A stretch of 64,000 nt of DNA from Styela clava (lineage: Eukaryota; Chordata; Ascidiacea; Stolidobranchia; Styelidae): assembly GCF_964204865.1 (NCBI RefSeq), contig NC_135258.1, positions 15,491,001 through 15,555,000 of the forward strand. The letters run 5' to 3'. Below are positions 1 through 13,253 of the stretch, piece by piece. Position 1 is the first letter of the stretch; every line of letters starts with the position of its first letter. The translations under genes were made by a program, and so were the position numbers. Below the pieces are notes generated by a model that was not told where the DNA came from, ran no database searches, and saw only the letters and a list, made by a program, of their open reading frames with translations.

Positions 1-214
1 ATAATCAGTCTAATCGATTCATGCTTTCGAAATATTGTGATCGATTAGTTACTATCACGTGATTGACTACCAACAAAATAATTTAGACATTTACTTTTCT
101 CAAACCTGACAAGACTGTACCCGTACAGTTTTATTATTGTAGAAAACACACCTGATATTCACAATATGGCGACAGCACATTTGAACCCACGTATATTTGC
201 ACCCGTACATGTTT

Positions 215-575
215 ACGGGTGCAAAATTCTATGGGTGCCGGTGTCCATAGATGCGAATATCTGTGGGTGAAAATATTCATAGGTGCAAATGTACGTGGGT
301 GCAAATGTCCGTGGGTTCAAATGTTCATGGGTGCAAATGTACTTGGGTGCAAACGTCCATGGATGCAAATGTTCGTGGGTGCAAATATACATGGGTTCAA
401 ATGTCCGCGGGTGCAAATATACATGGGTTCAAATCAAATGTGCGCGGGTGCAAATGTACATGGGTTCAAATGTCCGCGGGTGCAATCCAAATGCAGGTGC
501 TACAATCTATGAGTGGAAATATATGGGTGCAAATGTCGGGTGCAGTTTACGGGTGCAAATGTACATGGGTTCAAA
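215..575. repeat. 16-bp minisatellite
   Basis: Tandem array of a roughly 16-base unit resembling gggtgcaaatgtacat, with variants such as gggttcaaatgtccgc. It begins near 215 and stops at 575, right before the first recognisable exon of the Tie-like receptor gene. Because 16 is not a multiple of 3 and the unit has no stop codons, all three plus-strand frames stay open and give a 16-residue Cys/Trp-rich repeating peptide every 48 bases. I read those frames as repeat artefacts. Confidence 0.85.
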
Positions 576-576
576 G

Positions 577-3500
577 ATAATGGAACCTCATATTATACAT
601 AGAATCGAACCAGAAGATTGGCCTGGTATTCAGGCAACGATGTCAAGAGATTCGGGAGTCAAAAGATATGGGATATTCTACTGCTCGGCAACTGAAAAAA
701 ATAACACGAATGTCACAACAAAGGTGGTAGGAACCATATTGCCTTCGTCAGGTAAGTATTCTTCATAGAAAAAGCGTTACCTAATGAGGATTTTATCTGT
801 GCTTCACCAACGGAGGTCTTCTCCCTTCTTGAATTAGCTTAGGCAAAAGATATTATCTCGATTAAAGCTTATTCATGAAGGGTTTAAACGTCATTGCTTT
901 GCGAGTGAATACCAATCGCAATTTGAAAATGTCCAACTTTACTCGAAAAGTTCATTTTGAAAATGGTTTTGACATTTATCCATTCCTTTTATTATTTGCC
1001 ATACACTGTTCCTCAACTCAGAGATAATCACAAAATACGAGGTCAAAAGAGCTGCGAAAGACGAAGACTTACTCACAAAACAATAACACGACAACGTAAT
1101 AAAACCTGCGAAATATGTCCGCCCAAGTAGGGGATGTGAACAGGATGGCATATTCTTACATATTTTAAATAATTTAACGCTCCTTTTTATAAACAAAAAT
1201 GAATTATCAATAGCAGCTGACTCAAATATTTAGAAGTTCAGTTCCGGAATTCTTTGAAAACACTGGCGGCCCGCCACTACTATAATAGATAAATGGATTT
1301 TTCTTGACAGCCCAATCATTTCCTTCGCGTTTCATTTACACAACTTCTGTCGGACAATCACTGGATTTAAAAATGATTCAACCAAAACCGGCTCCCTACA
1401 AAGATTTGATGTGGGTCCGTTTAGCACGTAAGTTTCTTAATGAAGACAAATTATATTTATATATAGAAGGTAAACTTGGCATTCATTTAATAAATCCTTC
1501 GAATCTCTGAATGAACGTGGCGATTTTCAGCCACATACAGGGTCTTGTTTCGGAGGAGAAGATTACAGTATAATGAAATGACATCATCAAATTTCATTTC
1601 GATTAAATTACTCGTAATTTTTTTTATGTCTCTCCACATAACATCGACAAAAGTTTATTAGATTGTTTTTAGTCAAGCGGCAATTAATCTTATTGCGAAA
1701 TTTAAGAAAAGACTGAGATGTTATAACATTAAAATTCGATAGGGGTTTTTATATCTCCCAATTGAAAGCAAAAGAGATCGGTCATATAAAGGACCATGGC
1801 GATTGATTCATCACCACCTTTCGATTTCTAGTGTGAGTCTTGTATGAGAGCAGGGAAAACGGCATAGTCCTTCACAGGCGGGATGCGACGACGTCCATTG
1901 GTCAAACCAAATATGAGTAATTATATCACTATTTCTTTAGCTGGAAGACCACGGCAATTTACTTCTGGTAGGCTCGAGGTAAATGTACCAGAAGTGGACG
2001 TCGATCTAGCTGGAGTTTATATAGTTTCGTTTCCATTAAGAGATTTGACTCGCAGACTTTACAAACAAGGATTATTTAGGATAATCGTGAGACGTAAGAA
2101 ATGTTTCAAGATTTTAATTCTTTTTGTTATGTTCATTAAATAACTCATTTTTGATTGAACTTGTTTTATTTACAACTATCTATATTTCAGCTTGTGATGA
2201 AAAAAGGTATGGCGATTCGTGCCAATATGACTGTACTCAATGTAAGAACGGCGGAATATGCGACTTGAAAGATGGATCATGTATTTGTCCTCCTGGGTTT
2301 GGTGGTCCAACGTGCGAAAAACGTAAATTATTTAACGTTTATTTTGAATTGGGTTTTAGAAAAAAATTGGAATATGAAAATAATGAAATACATATTTGCA
2401 TGCACTGTTAAAAATTTTTTTCCAAATTTACTAAAAAAAAATGGCAGCAAAAGTACTGGCCCATGTAAAAAAATTTACAGGCCCTATCAGTAGTATTATG
2501 AACAGTATTTTCAGTAAATTTACAGAGATTGATGGTAGCAAAAATTACTATAAAACTGTAAAAAATACTACTTTTTTGACGGCAGTAAACCTACCCACTA
2601 GTAGTAATATTTTTTACCTTAAAATAGTAAATAAAATTACTATCTCGATGGCAGCTACCTTACCCGACAGTAGTACCATACAATACTAGCATGATGGTAA
2701 TTTCTCACTCGCGATGACCGAACCACTACGAGAGTAGCAAAGCTATTTACTGGCACGACACAACAGTAAACACACAGAATATAACAGTTAAAATTAAAAA
2801 AAACGAGATTCTGGAAACGAAAATCATTTTATTACAATTGATATTTTTATAAAACCATAAATACACACTGAATGCCTTTAAGGCTTGTAAAACAGTTTCG
2901 AAAGAAATTTCAGAAAATATATGGTCTACAGTCAAATTTAAACACCTATTAGGAGACGTTGAAGGCTATCCATACAATAAAATGAGGGCACAAGTTCTTG
3001 TAGGACATAGGAATTCTGTATGTAATGGATCAAAATTGAGTTTCTATCGGCACTTGTTAGGAATCTGGTCTATACATTTCGAGGTCTATTTATTTATCTC
3101 AATAGATTCAAATAAAGTCAAACAAGAAAACGTTTTAGGACTGGGTAATTTAGTTGACAAACTTATTTTGAAATCAAATTTCTGGATACCAGGATATGAG
3201 ACGCTGGCAAACGTGACATAATAACGAGACTATTGTAAGAATTTCACGATTTTTTGCACTTTACTCTAATTATAATGTTTCAAAATGAAAATTTTGGGAA
3301 ATATCATGCAACCTATTTTGTAGCTATGGCAAGAGTTTTAAAGATGACAAATTCTAAAGTTAATTATGCAAGATAAGATTTCAAGGGGCGTGAAGTCGAA
3401 GAGCGGGAGTTTGAGGATTTTAGTAGGAGCATGAGTGGGAGTTCTAAATTTTGAAGCTTGCAGAGTCTATAGAGTTAATCATAGTCGGAGTTTATCCACA

Positions 3501-6500
3501 CTGATGAATAGAGTTTGACTGGACATTTTTAAAGCTCATGAGCTAGGAGCAGAAGTTGCAAATTCGAAAATGTTAAAATTGATTAAACATGGACATAAAG
3601 TTACACTAAAGCAGTTAGCATAGCAGCAGTCAAATCTTAAAAGATCAGGGAGTCAAGAGTTTTAATTCATATTTTGAAGGAGTCTTGAGCAGGAGACGGA
3701 GTCATATATTTGCAAATGTGGGAGTTGATAGTCATGAGTGGAAGCCAGAAATTTTGTGGTTGAAGAAGATCACGGAGCAGAGTTTGTTTAAAATTATCCA
3801 GACTTCACACCCAACACACAGCTAAATCATTTTTTATCAAATTAATCGATCAGCGAAAAGTAGGGCTGTGAACTCGAACTTCGAAAAACTCTATCAAATA
3901 CATGAACTCAAACCCCTGACCAGGGTAATGAACTCGAACTTGAGAAACTCAAAGGCATGTGAAAATTTGATGGAGTTTTCACCCCTGGTCAAAAGTGATG
4001 TAAGCTGCAGTAACACCACCAAAGTTTACTTAAACATCAATTTCTAACAACGGCACATATAACGCCTGTGATAGATTCACTCTTCTTGCAAGGCCGATTA
4101 CTTTTGCATGAACGTCTTTGCCTTTACTTTTTTTCGACTTAGTGCCTCTGGGGTTTATGTCACCGAAGAACCTGAAAAAAGGCCGAACTTAAATGGCGAA
4201 TAGGTTTCACATATGAAATTTGGAAAACGCCCTGTCATCTCACCACCAAAATAGTAAAAACACAAACACTGGACAAAAATAGTAAAAATGTCAGGTAGTT
4301 ATAATGTATCGTGCCTTGCCAAGGGATAAACAAAAAACTGTCAGTGGGCCAGGAATGCAATTGCCAAACCAGAAAGCTCCAGATCCTCCTAGCCCTCAGT
4401 TGTCGCAAATCGCAATAGGCTCATCCGCTCGTTGACATTCGATTGCAAATGCAAAAATTTCCTGCTACAAAATGGAGAGCACAGTGACATTGTTTGAAAT
4501 TGAAGTTCACTAAAATAGGATTGTTGTGAGTTCATTTTTCACATATGGATGTAAAACGTATTAGATTAGGAGGAAACGTGTGGTACGGCCAGTCAGTCAT
4601 GATTTATTTTAATCATTAATCGGTACCGTACCGATGAATGGGTAAAATAAATCATGGCTATTATTAACCACCTAAAAACTGTTTAACTAATTAAATTATT
4701 CCCAGCCCTACTTATGGCCCAGTCCCCAGGGTATGGACACCATGAAATTGTGCAAGTCCAGTCACATATTTCCTTTTCACAACCCATTTTTTGTATTGTA
4801 TGTCATCAAATAACACTACATGACAGAAGTAACAGGTAATTCGTCAACAACGTGTACATTGTGCCAACAGCAAGAATTATATCAGCACTGTAGACTAGCA
4901 CATTTTTTCTTACCTCCGAATAAAATCAAACGTCAGCAAGGCCTTCTTTGGATATTATATGTTGAAAACATAGAACGAAGCAAATTGAAAAGCTACCGCT
5001 TCAGAAAACGATCTACAGGAACACACCACTTCTCGTTCAGCGATGACGTAAAAAGTCTCAGCAGTCGCTACCGTGTTACCTGATGTACACGGTATTTAAA
5101 GCATATTTTGGTCTACCAACTACAAGTCTACTACTGTAACACAAACATGCTCAATTAACGCATGAAAAGCTACAAAAACCAACCGCCTAAAATAAACATC
5201 CACTAACGACAAAGAGCCTCGCTTACCGAGTCCTAATTCCTGAACCAAAAAAAGCGCGGGCTACAGGCACGTGACATTTTGAGTGATGTCATAATTGGCA
5301 CATTACCGGTACTAAATGACCTATGACGGTAAAGAGAAGGATTAAAATATAGGAAACTTTGATCTCTGCAAAAAGTACCAGTACCGGGTACCTCAATAAT
5401 CAGACCACTACCCGTGGTAAATCCGCACCTACCGTACAGACCGTTGCTAACACAATCATCAAACTCAGACTCGCGCTATTGCATACTTAACATACGTACC
5501 GCATTCAGTTTTCATGCGCACGCAACCGATGCTGAGCTCCCAAACAGCTTAGCGTCCCAGCCGAGATGGGCGGCACAAGGAACCTCGAAATAAAAAATGC
5601 TGCGCACGCAACCTGCCTCGTGGAGTTTTTGCGGATGAATATTTGAACAAATAGTTCCGCTTACTTCCGGAAAAGGAGTATTTAAATTTGCTTCGTGACT
5701 ATATCGCATGCGTAGGTAGATAAATTCGTTTATTGGAAAGAATAATTACTCGTAAATTAGAGGATCTTAGATGTTTTTTACCTCTTCCAAGTATACTAAT
5801 CTTTTTACTATTTTTCTGTTATATTAATTACTGATCAGTGAAATTACTATTCATTAGTAAACTATTAACAAACAAGCACCCTGATTGGCTCAGCTAAGCA
5901 AGTCACGTGATTTCAATAAAATACTCTTGTAGAAAGTAAAATTCAACGAAAAATTAGTAAAAATTTACTAGAAAAATTAGTATATTTACTAATTTTTTTA
6001 ACAGTGTGGTGAAAACTATTCCGTCAGTTGGTTTACTTGTCATTGTTGTGAAGAAAAGAATACATATAATCAAGAATATGGAGTTTTCAGCCCACATTTC
6101 AGATGTATATTTTACGTTATGTTTGCCAGCGACATTAATGTATTTTAGATTTATTACTATTAACTCCTCTTTTTTATTCATTTGTTTATCTTGGCAAAAT
6201 TGCAGTATGCGGATATAATAAGTTTGGAGCAGAGTGCCAACATGAATGTAAGATTAACGGAACTGAAAGAGGTTGCCTGGGAAAACAGTTTTGTCTCCCC
6301 GATCCGTATGGCTGTTCCTGTGCAACCGGATTCATTGGACTGATGTGCAATTATCGTAAGAGCTTTAATTTGTTATTCCATGCGTATACTAACGATAATG
6401 AAGTCAAACTATCAAGGATTAGAACGATTGTTTATATGTATAAGCCATCACTGCCCTAAAACATGAGAGCATCAAAATTAAACAAATTTAAAATGTTTCA

Positions 6501-9500
6501 ACAGCTTGTTCGGAAGGAAAGTATGGTGTGAATTGCGAACAAGAATGTCATTGTATGAACAACAAGGATTGTGACTTGTTCACTGGGAAGTGTGGAAAAG
6601 AAAGGCATACTGGTTGTTCATCTGGATGGACAGGAGAAAATTGTCAAGAACATTGCCCGCCATACAAACATGGACCAGATTGCGCTATAATTTGTGGTTC
6701 ATGCTACGGCGACCTATCCTGCAATGGAGTAACTGGGGTTTGCCCTGGAGCAAACTCAACAGAAGCTGAGGAAGGAAGCGGGATGTCAGATGATGTGGAG
6801 GAAGACAAGACATATTATTGCGATCTGAGGTATAAGCCTCCCGATTGCAAAGAATTCTGTCAAGATGAAACATGGGGGAGAGATTGTTTGAAAGAATGTC
6901 ATTGCTTAGATGGAGTTGGGTGCAATGCTATCACGGGAAAATGTCCTTCTACTTCGTCCTCAGAAAGCGGATGCGCTCCTGGGTGGAGGGGAGATACATG
7001 CGATGAAACATGTGGAAGTGGAACATTTGGATTCAATTGTGAGGAATCTTGTGGACGCTGTGCTAATAACTCCGCATGTCATCATATATCCGGAGCCTGT
7101 GACGAACCCGGTTTGAAAGATGAACTATGTGAGCCAGGATATGTTGCACCGAATTGTACTAATTTCTGTCAAGAAGGGAAATTTGGATTCAACTGCTCAG
7201 TGAACTGCAACTGTGCTAATGGTACAATGTGTCAACCAGTTGACGGATCATGCAGTGGATATTGTGCGCCAGGGTACACTGGATTAGGGTAAGTGTTGCG
7301 TATAACGCATCGTAGCATTTCCCATGTACATTATTTATATAGTAGGTAATACAATGCGTTTCAATCTGAATCAGGCATGATTATTATTTATTCTATTGAA
7401 TGGAATGTAGCAAAATGATGGTAGTCAAAATCGCTATCGCTATAATCCAGCATTTCCCAACCTTTTTTGGTCGCGGACTATTTTCTCATCGGCGAAAACC
7501 TTTGCGGACTCAAGGTGCGTTTATTGCAACCGTACTCTGTGTGAAGGAGCAATAAAAGCAAAAAAAACTGAATTTTAACGAATTTCAACAATGGCCTTTT
7601 CTGTCGAACAAAATTCAATCGACGAAAACGACGAGAATTTAAAATGTCTTTCTATTTTAATTTAATTGTGTTCATGGTAACTCGCGGTTGCGTCGACGAC
7701 AAGATGAAAGCATTCATTCTCTAAAATGCAACGGCGATCTGCGAACATAATAATGTGAGAATATATTGCCCGATCATATATATTTAGTTTTGATACATAT
7801 TTTTTGCGATCTTGCGAATTTGTTATCGCCGTTAGAAAAATCCTAGTATCTCTTATAAATTTCCAGAAAGTACAACTTGATTCAGTACTTATAAAAAATA
7901 TATTTAAAGTATACTAGTAAATCAAACATACATATTCATTGCCTTGCTTTATTATTAATTTAATTGTGAGCTTTTTAATCTGCGGTTGTGTTAACGAAAT
8001 AAAAGCAATATTTTACTACTCTGAAAATATGATGACAATCCGTGAACGCAAAAATGCGTGGTAAAGGGCCCGATTATATTTTGTTTTGATTCGCATTTTT
8101 GTGAATTCGACAATTCTGAGCTGTTCGTACAACACCCACGGCAGTAGTGTACGTACCAATGTGGAGGCAGTAAAGAAAGAATCCTAAAGGAAAGTAAACA
8201 AAGAATCCTAAGGGAAAATGTCCTGGTACGGTAGCATCCGAAATTGCGGATTTGCAATGTCTAAAAAAGCGCTTTTAATCGGTCGCGGACCATCATAAAA
8301 CAAAACTCATGGTGTTCTCCCTTTTATTTTTATTATTTTGTATTGCCGCTTTTCAATTTAAAATATTTGCTTGGCCACCATTGACATCTACCAGAAAAAA
8401 AAAATTATTCCTCGTTGTTCGAACTCGCGAGAAACACCACTGAGGTATCTATCGAACCGTGTGCAGACTCGTGTTTTCGTCGGAAATCCGCAAGTGAGTT
8501 GTGAAATTCAATCGTCTGATTAAGCGCAAGTGACCTGTCGCGCTACCTGTTACCAAATTTTCCAGTAGTAACATGCTATTCTAATAGTTTACTATTCGAA
8601 TATATGCCCAGCCCTACTCAGTAACCAGTAATTATTGACTCGATTAATGTTATGTGACTAAACTTGCTTTTTATGTTTTATGTATATTCTAACATAAATC
8701 GTAACGTGGTTGATACTAGTCTCGCGGACTCATTCAAACGCTCCGCGGACTCATTTAAGACCGCGGACTCGGGTTGGGAAACACTGCTATAATCAAACGA
8801 TGTTCCAAAAAAAACAAAAGATGATATCCATTCCGCTCTTATGTGTATGGCATAAAAATATTCGTTTTATCGCTTAGTTGCCAGGAATTATGTCCACCTG
8901 GAACCTACGGGCTCAACTGCACTTTAAAATGTGGCAACTGTCTCAAAACAAATGATGAAATAAGATGCGAAGGAGAAAGGGGAATATGTACAAATGGCTG
9001 CTCGAGAGGTTGGGAAGGTGAACGTTGCAACAAGGGTACACTTTGTGCACAGAACCCATGCAAAAATAATGGCTCATGTGAACAAGAAGCAAGTATATAC
9101 AAGTAAGTTAAAAGTAAATTATTCACAATTATTTTTAAGTTAATGCTCAGACATTAAATGCCCAATTTCTCACGTATGGTGGTGACGTGTAATAAACATT
9201 CGTGGGTAACCAGTCAGTTACAGGAAAGACGTACACAATTCAAAAAACTTCTAGCAACACGAAATTTCAGTATGTATACCATAATTATTTTAAGTAATAA
9301 AATTACCGTATTTATTCAATTATAACGCGCACTCGTGTATAACGCGCACCTTTAAATTTTGAATGAAAATTGGTATAAAATTCTTTTTTTTTATTTTTTC
9401 TCTACTAACTACTGGTAAGCACATAAGGTAACAACTCACAGCATGAACAAAAATTTATTAAAAGCACACAGTAATTCAAAACTCTTCAAAATCGGATTCA

Positions 9501-12500
9501 GTCTCTGATTCACCAAACAACTGTTCGATTTCTGTTTGGGTTTAATCAACAACCTCCAGTTTGAATGCAGCCCTATATGCAGAACGTTTTTGTCTTGCTA
9601 TAATAGATAATGGGTAATATATAATGGGTATCTACAGTACAGTACGATAATGGCAAATAAATATTCTCAACGCAGCGGGAATGTCAAACGCACGCTGAGC
9701 TGTCGCATGTGCGTGTGCTTGCACGAAATCGTCCTGCATTGGAATGTGCATGCGCGAGCGCACGCACGTTTCAGATGTTTAAAACCACATTTTCAATACC
9801 GCATTTCTCAGACCTCGTGTATAACGCGCAGCATTGATTTTTGCCTAAAATTCAGTTCAAAATTTTGCGCGTTATAATCGAATAAATACGGTATACATAT
9901 TTTATTAAATAAGATGGTGTTATGTCAAAATGTAACTTTATTTCATTAATGACATGAATGCAATATTTTGTGAACTACATCATTTTTGTAATAAACTTTT
10001 ACCATGCATGAAAAAAAGTTGGCACTAAAACTTGTTTCAAGTACTACGCAGTAAACGTAGAGGAATTTTGTTTCACACTTGTAGTGGTTGTTATATGCTT
10101 CTAATACAGTTCCTTCATATACGTTTTCTATGTCTGCATCTGAATGTGACTTTTTCAGATGTATTTGCATACACGGTTACGTCGGATCACACTGTGAACT
10201 GAAACAACCACCATGTTTTTTCACACCGTGTAAAAACGACGGTATCTGTATAGATAATGCCGATAGAGAATCGTACACTTGCCAATGCGCCGCAAACTAC
10301 ACAGGAAAAGAATGTGAAGGTATCAAATATCATATTTTCCACATTCGACACGATGTGAAAATAGCACGAACTTCGGATTAATTTCCTCACCAATTTACAG
10401 TATTTCTTTGCCAATGAATCAATTTAAAATAGTTTCCCAACAAATTCAAAACAACCTTCTCCCAAAAAAAAGAACGTTCACAACAAATTCCATACAAGCA
10501 ACTATCAAAGAAAACCTTTTCTGCAGTATCGATGGAAAGCCTTTTCGGAGAATTGGACGACAAAGAAGAAGTTAGCCACTTCCTTGGTCCGATCGTAGCT
10601 GGTGCTGTTCTTGGAGCACTGTTACTTGCCGCTCTTGCCGTTTTTATCTTGTGGAAAAAGTGTAGGTACGTTGATATAGCTTTGAGGTTAGACTATCTCC
10701 GTATGGTCTATAGTTTTCAATTAAATTCAAATTGGTGTTTCTGTATTTATTGATAATCGTTAGGGGCGCTCGATTCTATCAGCGTATTGATATTGCAGGC
10801 CCTATGCCTCAGTCGGCAACAACATTCGAGGCAATTTATTGGATATGAGTTGGAAACATGTGCGTGTGTAATCTAATGTAGTATGAATATAGAAAACATC
10901 GAACCTTCGACTTGGTGTTGTTATCGTTTGCGATAAATCTCGTATTTAGATATAATAGATATTTGAAATCATATTTTTCCAGACCTCCTGGTGTGAAACA
11001 AAACCGAGTTACAGATAGTTGTAAGAGTTTCCACAAAACCCAGACGGAAGGAAGATACGACAAGCTAGGTAAGAAATCATCTTGTTAGCTGTGTTGTAAA
11101 ATATATATATATATATTTATATTTATTTACTCAGCTTTGGTGTGGAAAGTGAAACCGCGGTTTGTCGGTTATAAACAGTTGTTTTAAGCTTTATATTATA
11201 TAAGATATGGAATAAAATAAATCTGATGTTTCAAACATAAGGCACTAGCATGATTTACACTAACGTGAAACACTGAGATTCTTTTTAAAAATTGCAGGTA
11301 GTCCGAACTTTCAAAAAAATCAGGAAGACAGTGAATCGGGTGTTTTAGAGTGTGATGGAAGTAGTCAAGGATGTCCAACACCAGATTTGGAATATAGCGT
11401 AAGTATGATCGACGAAACACTACATACGGGAGCGTTTAAGTTCTTAACTATAAATCCTAATTTTATCTGTTGCTGATTTTCCATTACAATTATCAAATTC
11501 GATGTTTCAGCATTCAAGTACGCCTGAAAGCGAGAAAGCACAAAACATGTCGGAGCCACGGACTAAGGAACAAAACACATTCACTCAAAAACGTGTTCAC
11601 TCAAGCAATCACAGAGCAGAATCCATAAGATCATCAAATTACTCCGATTTGCCTCAAGTCGTCACTATGGTTTCGGGAAATCGCAAGATAAGCGTAACAA
11701 GGAAACTGAGCGGATCCGTTTCAGATAAATCTGGAAAATCGTCGTCGCCCAGTGTCCATTCAAAATCTTCAATGTATTCTGAAGATTTAAACAAGAAACC
11801 GAAACGACTGAGCTCAAATAGTCTGTTTGAATTTTATTCCGAGCCAACTAGTGGCAAAAGAAGAAGCCTTGTAGACCAATTTAACGCCGGTCCGCGCAGT
11901 CTTTCAAGCAAACGAAAAGACTCAGAAACCTCTAGCCGTTTTTCCGACATGTCTGTCGGAGGTTGTGCCGTAGAAGGCGAAGGGTTAGGATTCAATAAAG
12001 ACTCTCGTGCTGATGTACCCCAGCGAATTTCACGTAACGAAAATATTTTGGATTCTCCCTATCCAGGAAAGACATCAATAAGGAAAATATCTATTGGTAA
12101 AACTCCAGCCGGTATGTCAGACAAGGACTGCAAATCACTGATCACAGAAGTACGAAATGCTGATGAAGAATTCGAAATGGAAATCAGAAGAGGATCTTTA
12201 AGGTAACTTAGGTAGGGCATGATAACTATGTATGCCTGACTTTGTGTTTATATCCATAGAACATGTTAGTTTGTAATAGAGTTTTTCTCAAACCCCATTT
12301 AAAACTAACACAGCAAGCACACTATAAAGCAGATTACTTTTAAACCGGTACATGTTCAATATGTTTTTTCATGTTCCCTTTACTTAATAACTTCTATATG
12401 GTTGTGTGTGTGGGTGCGTGTGTGAAATATTTCAATTATTTTAGGTGAGTGAACACGTACCATATCTTCTTGGCAAAACCTTCCATCTTATATACATTCT

Positions 12501-13253
12501 GTACGTTTTTAACCTTATCTAAGGTTTTGTTCGCTCTCCTGATTTCATAATCAGTTTTTATTTATTTATTTTTACCATTCATTTTATTGTTTTGCTGATT
12601 ATGGAGTCTAAATAAACATATACTTATTATCGTACAGAAACGAATATTTGAAACCTGTCAGCCTGCCCTACTGGAATTTGTCGTCTATAAATGGAATTCT
12701 TGCTAACTTTCTGGGGTCAGATTGCTTGCACTTATGATATTAAGAAAAAAAATGAATATGTGAATAAATTAGACACGTGTAATATAGGCTATCTAGAAAA
12801 AACCTCTTACCTATTAACAGGGTAAGAAAACCCTCGGATCCCAACGTGGGCATATTGCCTGATATTGCCGAGGAAGACGGTACAGTTAATCTCGATGTGG
12901 AACTAAGATCTCCCAAATCTACGAAGAAACGTAAAAAGTCCAGAGGACGATCTCTTTCTAGGATATCTGAAGAAGGTTCAAGTTTGTGCTCCCCAAAAAC
13001 GCAGCGGTCTCCGAACGGCAACTACTTTCAGGCGGGTAAAGCCAACGCGTCGCCGCTGAAGAACAATCCCGCTCAAAGCAGCGATAGGTCCGTGTCGTTG
13101 TCACGCATGAGCGAAACTGATAACGTCAATTCCATGTTGAGAGCGATAGAAGCTCATGCGAATTTGATGACGAACGTAAGAAAGGAACATGACGCTCGCA
13201 AACGACGTAGCATTCGTCAGAGACCTTCTGCAATTAGTTCATCCACTACCTGA
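577..13253 (+). CDS. Tie-like Ig/EGF single-pass receptor without a kinase domain (5' end probably outside)
   Basis: Thirteen exons read with continuous phase: 577-751, 1311-1427, 1878-2093, 2191-2322, 6206-6355, 6505-7288, 8878-9102, 10159-10319, 10527-10665, 10983-11068, 11298-11398, 11511-12202, 12821-13253, about 1,136 residues visible. The first three exons look Ig-like (YGIFYC, DLAGVYIVSF). The next two encode EGF modules with strong Tie1/Tie2 character (CPPGFGGPTCEK; FCLPDPYGCSCATGF). Exons 6-7 add SREC/MEGF-type Cys-rich repeats, and exons 7-8 two classical EGF domains. Exon 9 holds the membrane helix (VAGAVLGALLLAALAVFILW) followed by a basic stop-transfer. The tail of roughly 450 residues is Ser/Lys/Arg-rich, carries a YDKL motif (YxxL/YxxPhi type), and has no kinase motifs before the stop at 13253. 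No signal peptide is visible, so upstream exons are probably missing. The first exon's acceptor is weak. Function, presumably cell-surface binding, is inferred. Confidence 0.8.
2403..6006. mobile_element. CACTA/CMC-like DNA transposon remnant in intron 4
   Basis: The left end reads CACTGTTAAAAA at 2403 and the right end its exact inverted complement ending CAGTG at 6006. The dinucleotide tg lies on each side (2401-2402 and 6007-6008), consistent with a 2-bp target duplication. CACTG termini are typical of animal CACTA/EnSpm-like (CMC) elements. The inner 30-60 bases at each end are AT-rich with similar agtaaat motifs. No intact transposase is visible, so it is non-autonomous or decayed. It makes up almost all of the 3.9-kb intron between the two Tie-type EGF exons. 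Confidence 0.55.
4598..4656. repeat. 59-bp near-perfect palindrome
   Basis: Two 29-base arms around a single central base, with about three mismatches. The left arm starts catgatttatttta and the right arm ends taaaataaatcatg. It lies inside the CACTA-like element and could be the nested end of another element or a cruciform-forming hairpin. Confidence 0.7.
7448..8786. mobile_element. Non-autonomous hAT element with an 8-bp target duplication
   Basis: The left end is cagcatttcccaacc and the right end ggttgggaaacactg, the classic hAT terminal inverted repeat. The 8-bp direct repeat ctataatc is exact on both sides (7440-7447 and 8787-8794). The interior repeats the phrase gcggactc near both ends and has no intact transposase. 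It lies in intron 6 of the Tie-like receptor gene. Confidence 0.9.
9304..9893. mobile_element. pogo/Tigger-like element with a transposase tail remnant
   Basis: The terminal inverted repeats start taccgtatttattcaatta and end with the near-exact complement, with TA at the ends as expected for TA-targeting Tc1/mariner/pogo elements. On the minus strand, about 9476-9540 encodes a short acidic C-terminus (IEQLFGESETESDFEEF then stop), like the tails of pogo/Tigger transposases. Only this tail survives, so it is a deletion derivative. It lies in intron 7 of the Tie-like receptor gene. Confidence 0.8.

Noticed and set aside
219..768. Three long overlapping plus-strand frames with Cys/Trp-rich repeats
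   Set aside because: They are the same 16-bp minisatellite read in three frames; only the part after 577 has non-repeat coding character.
4820..5083. THAP-like zinc-finger frame
   Set aside because: Spacing of C-x2-C, aromatic residues and a terminal HHF is suggestive, but the third Cys is missing and no transposase follows.
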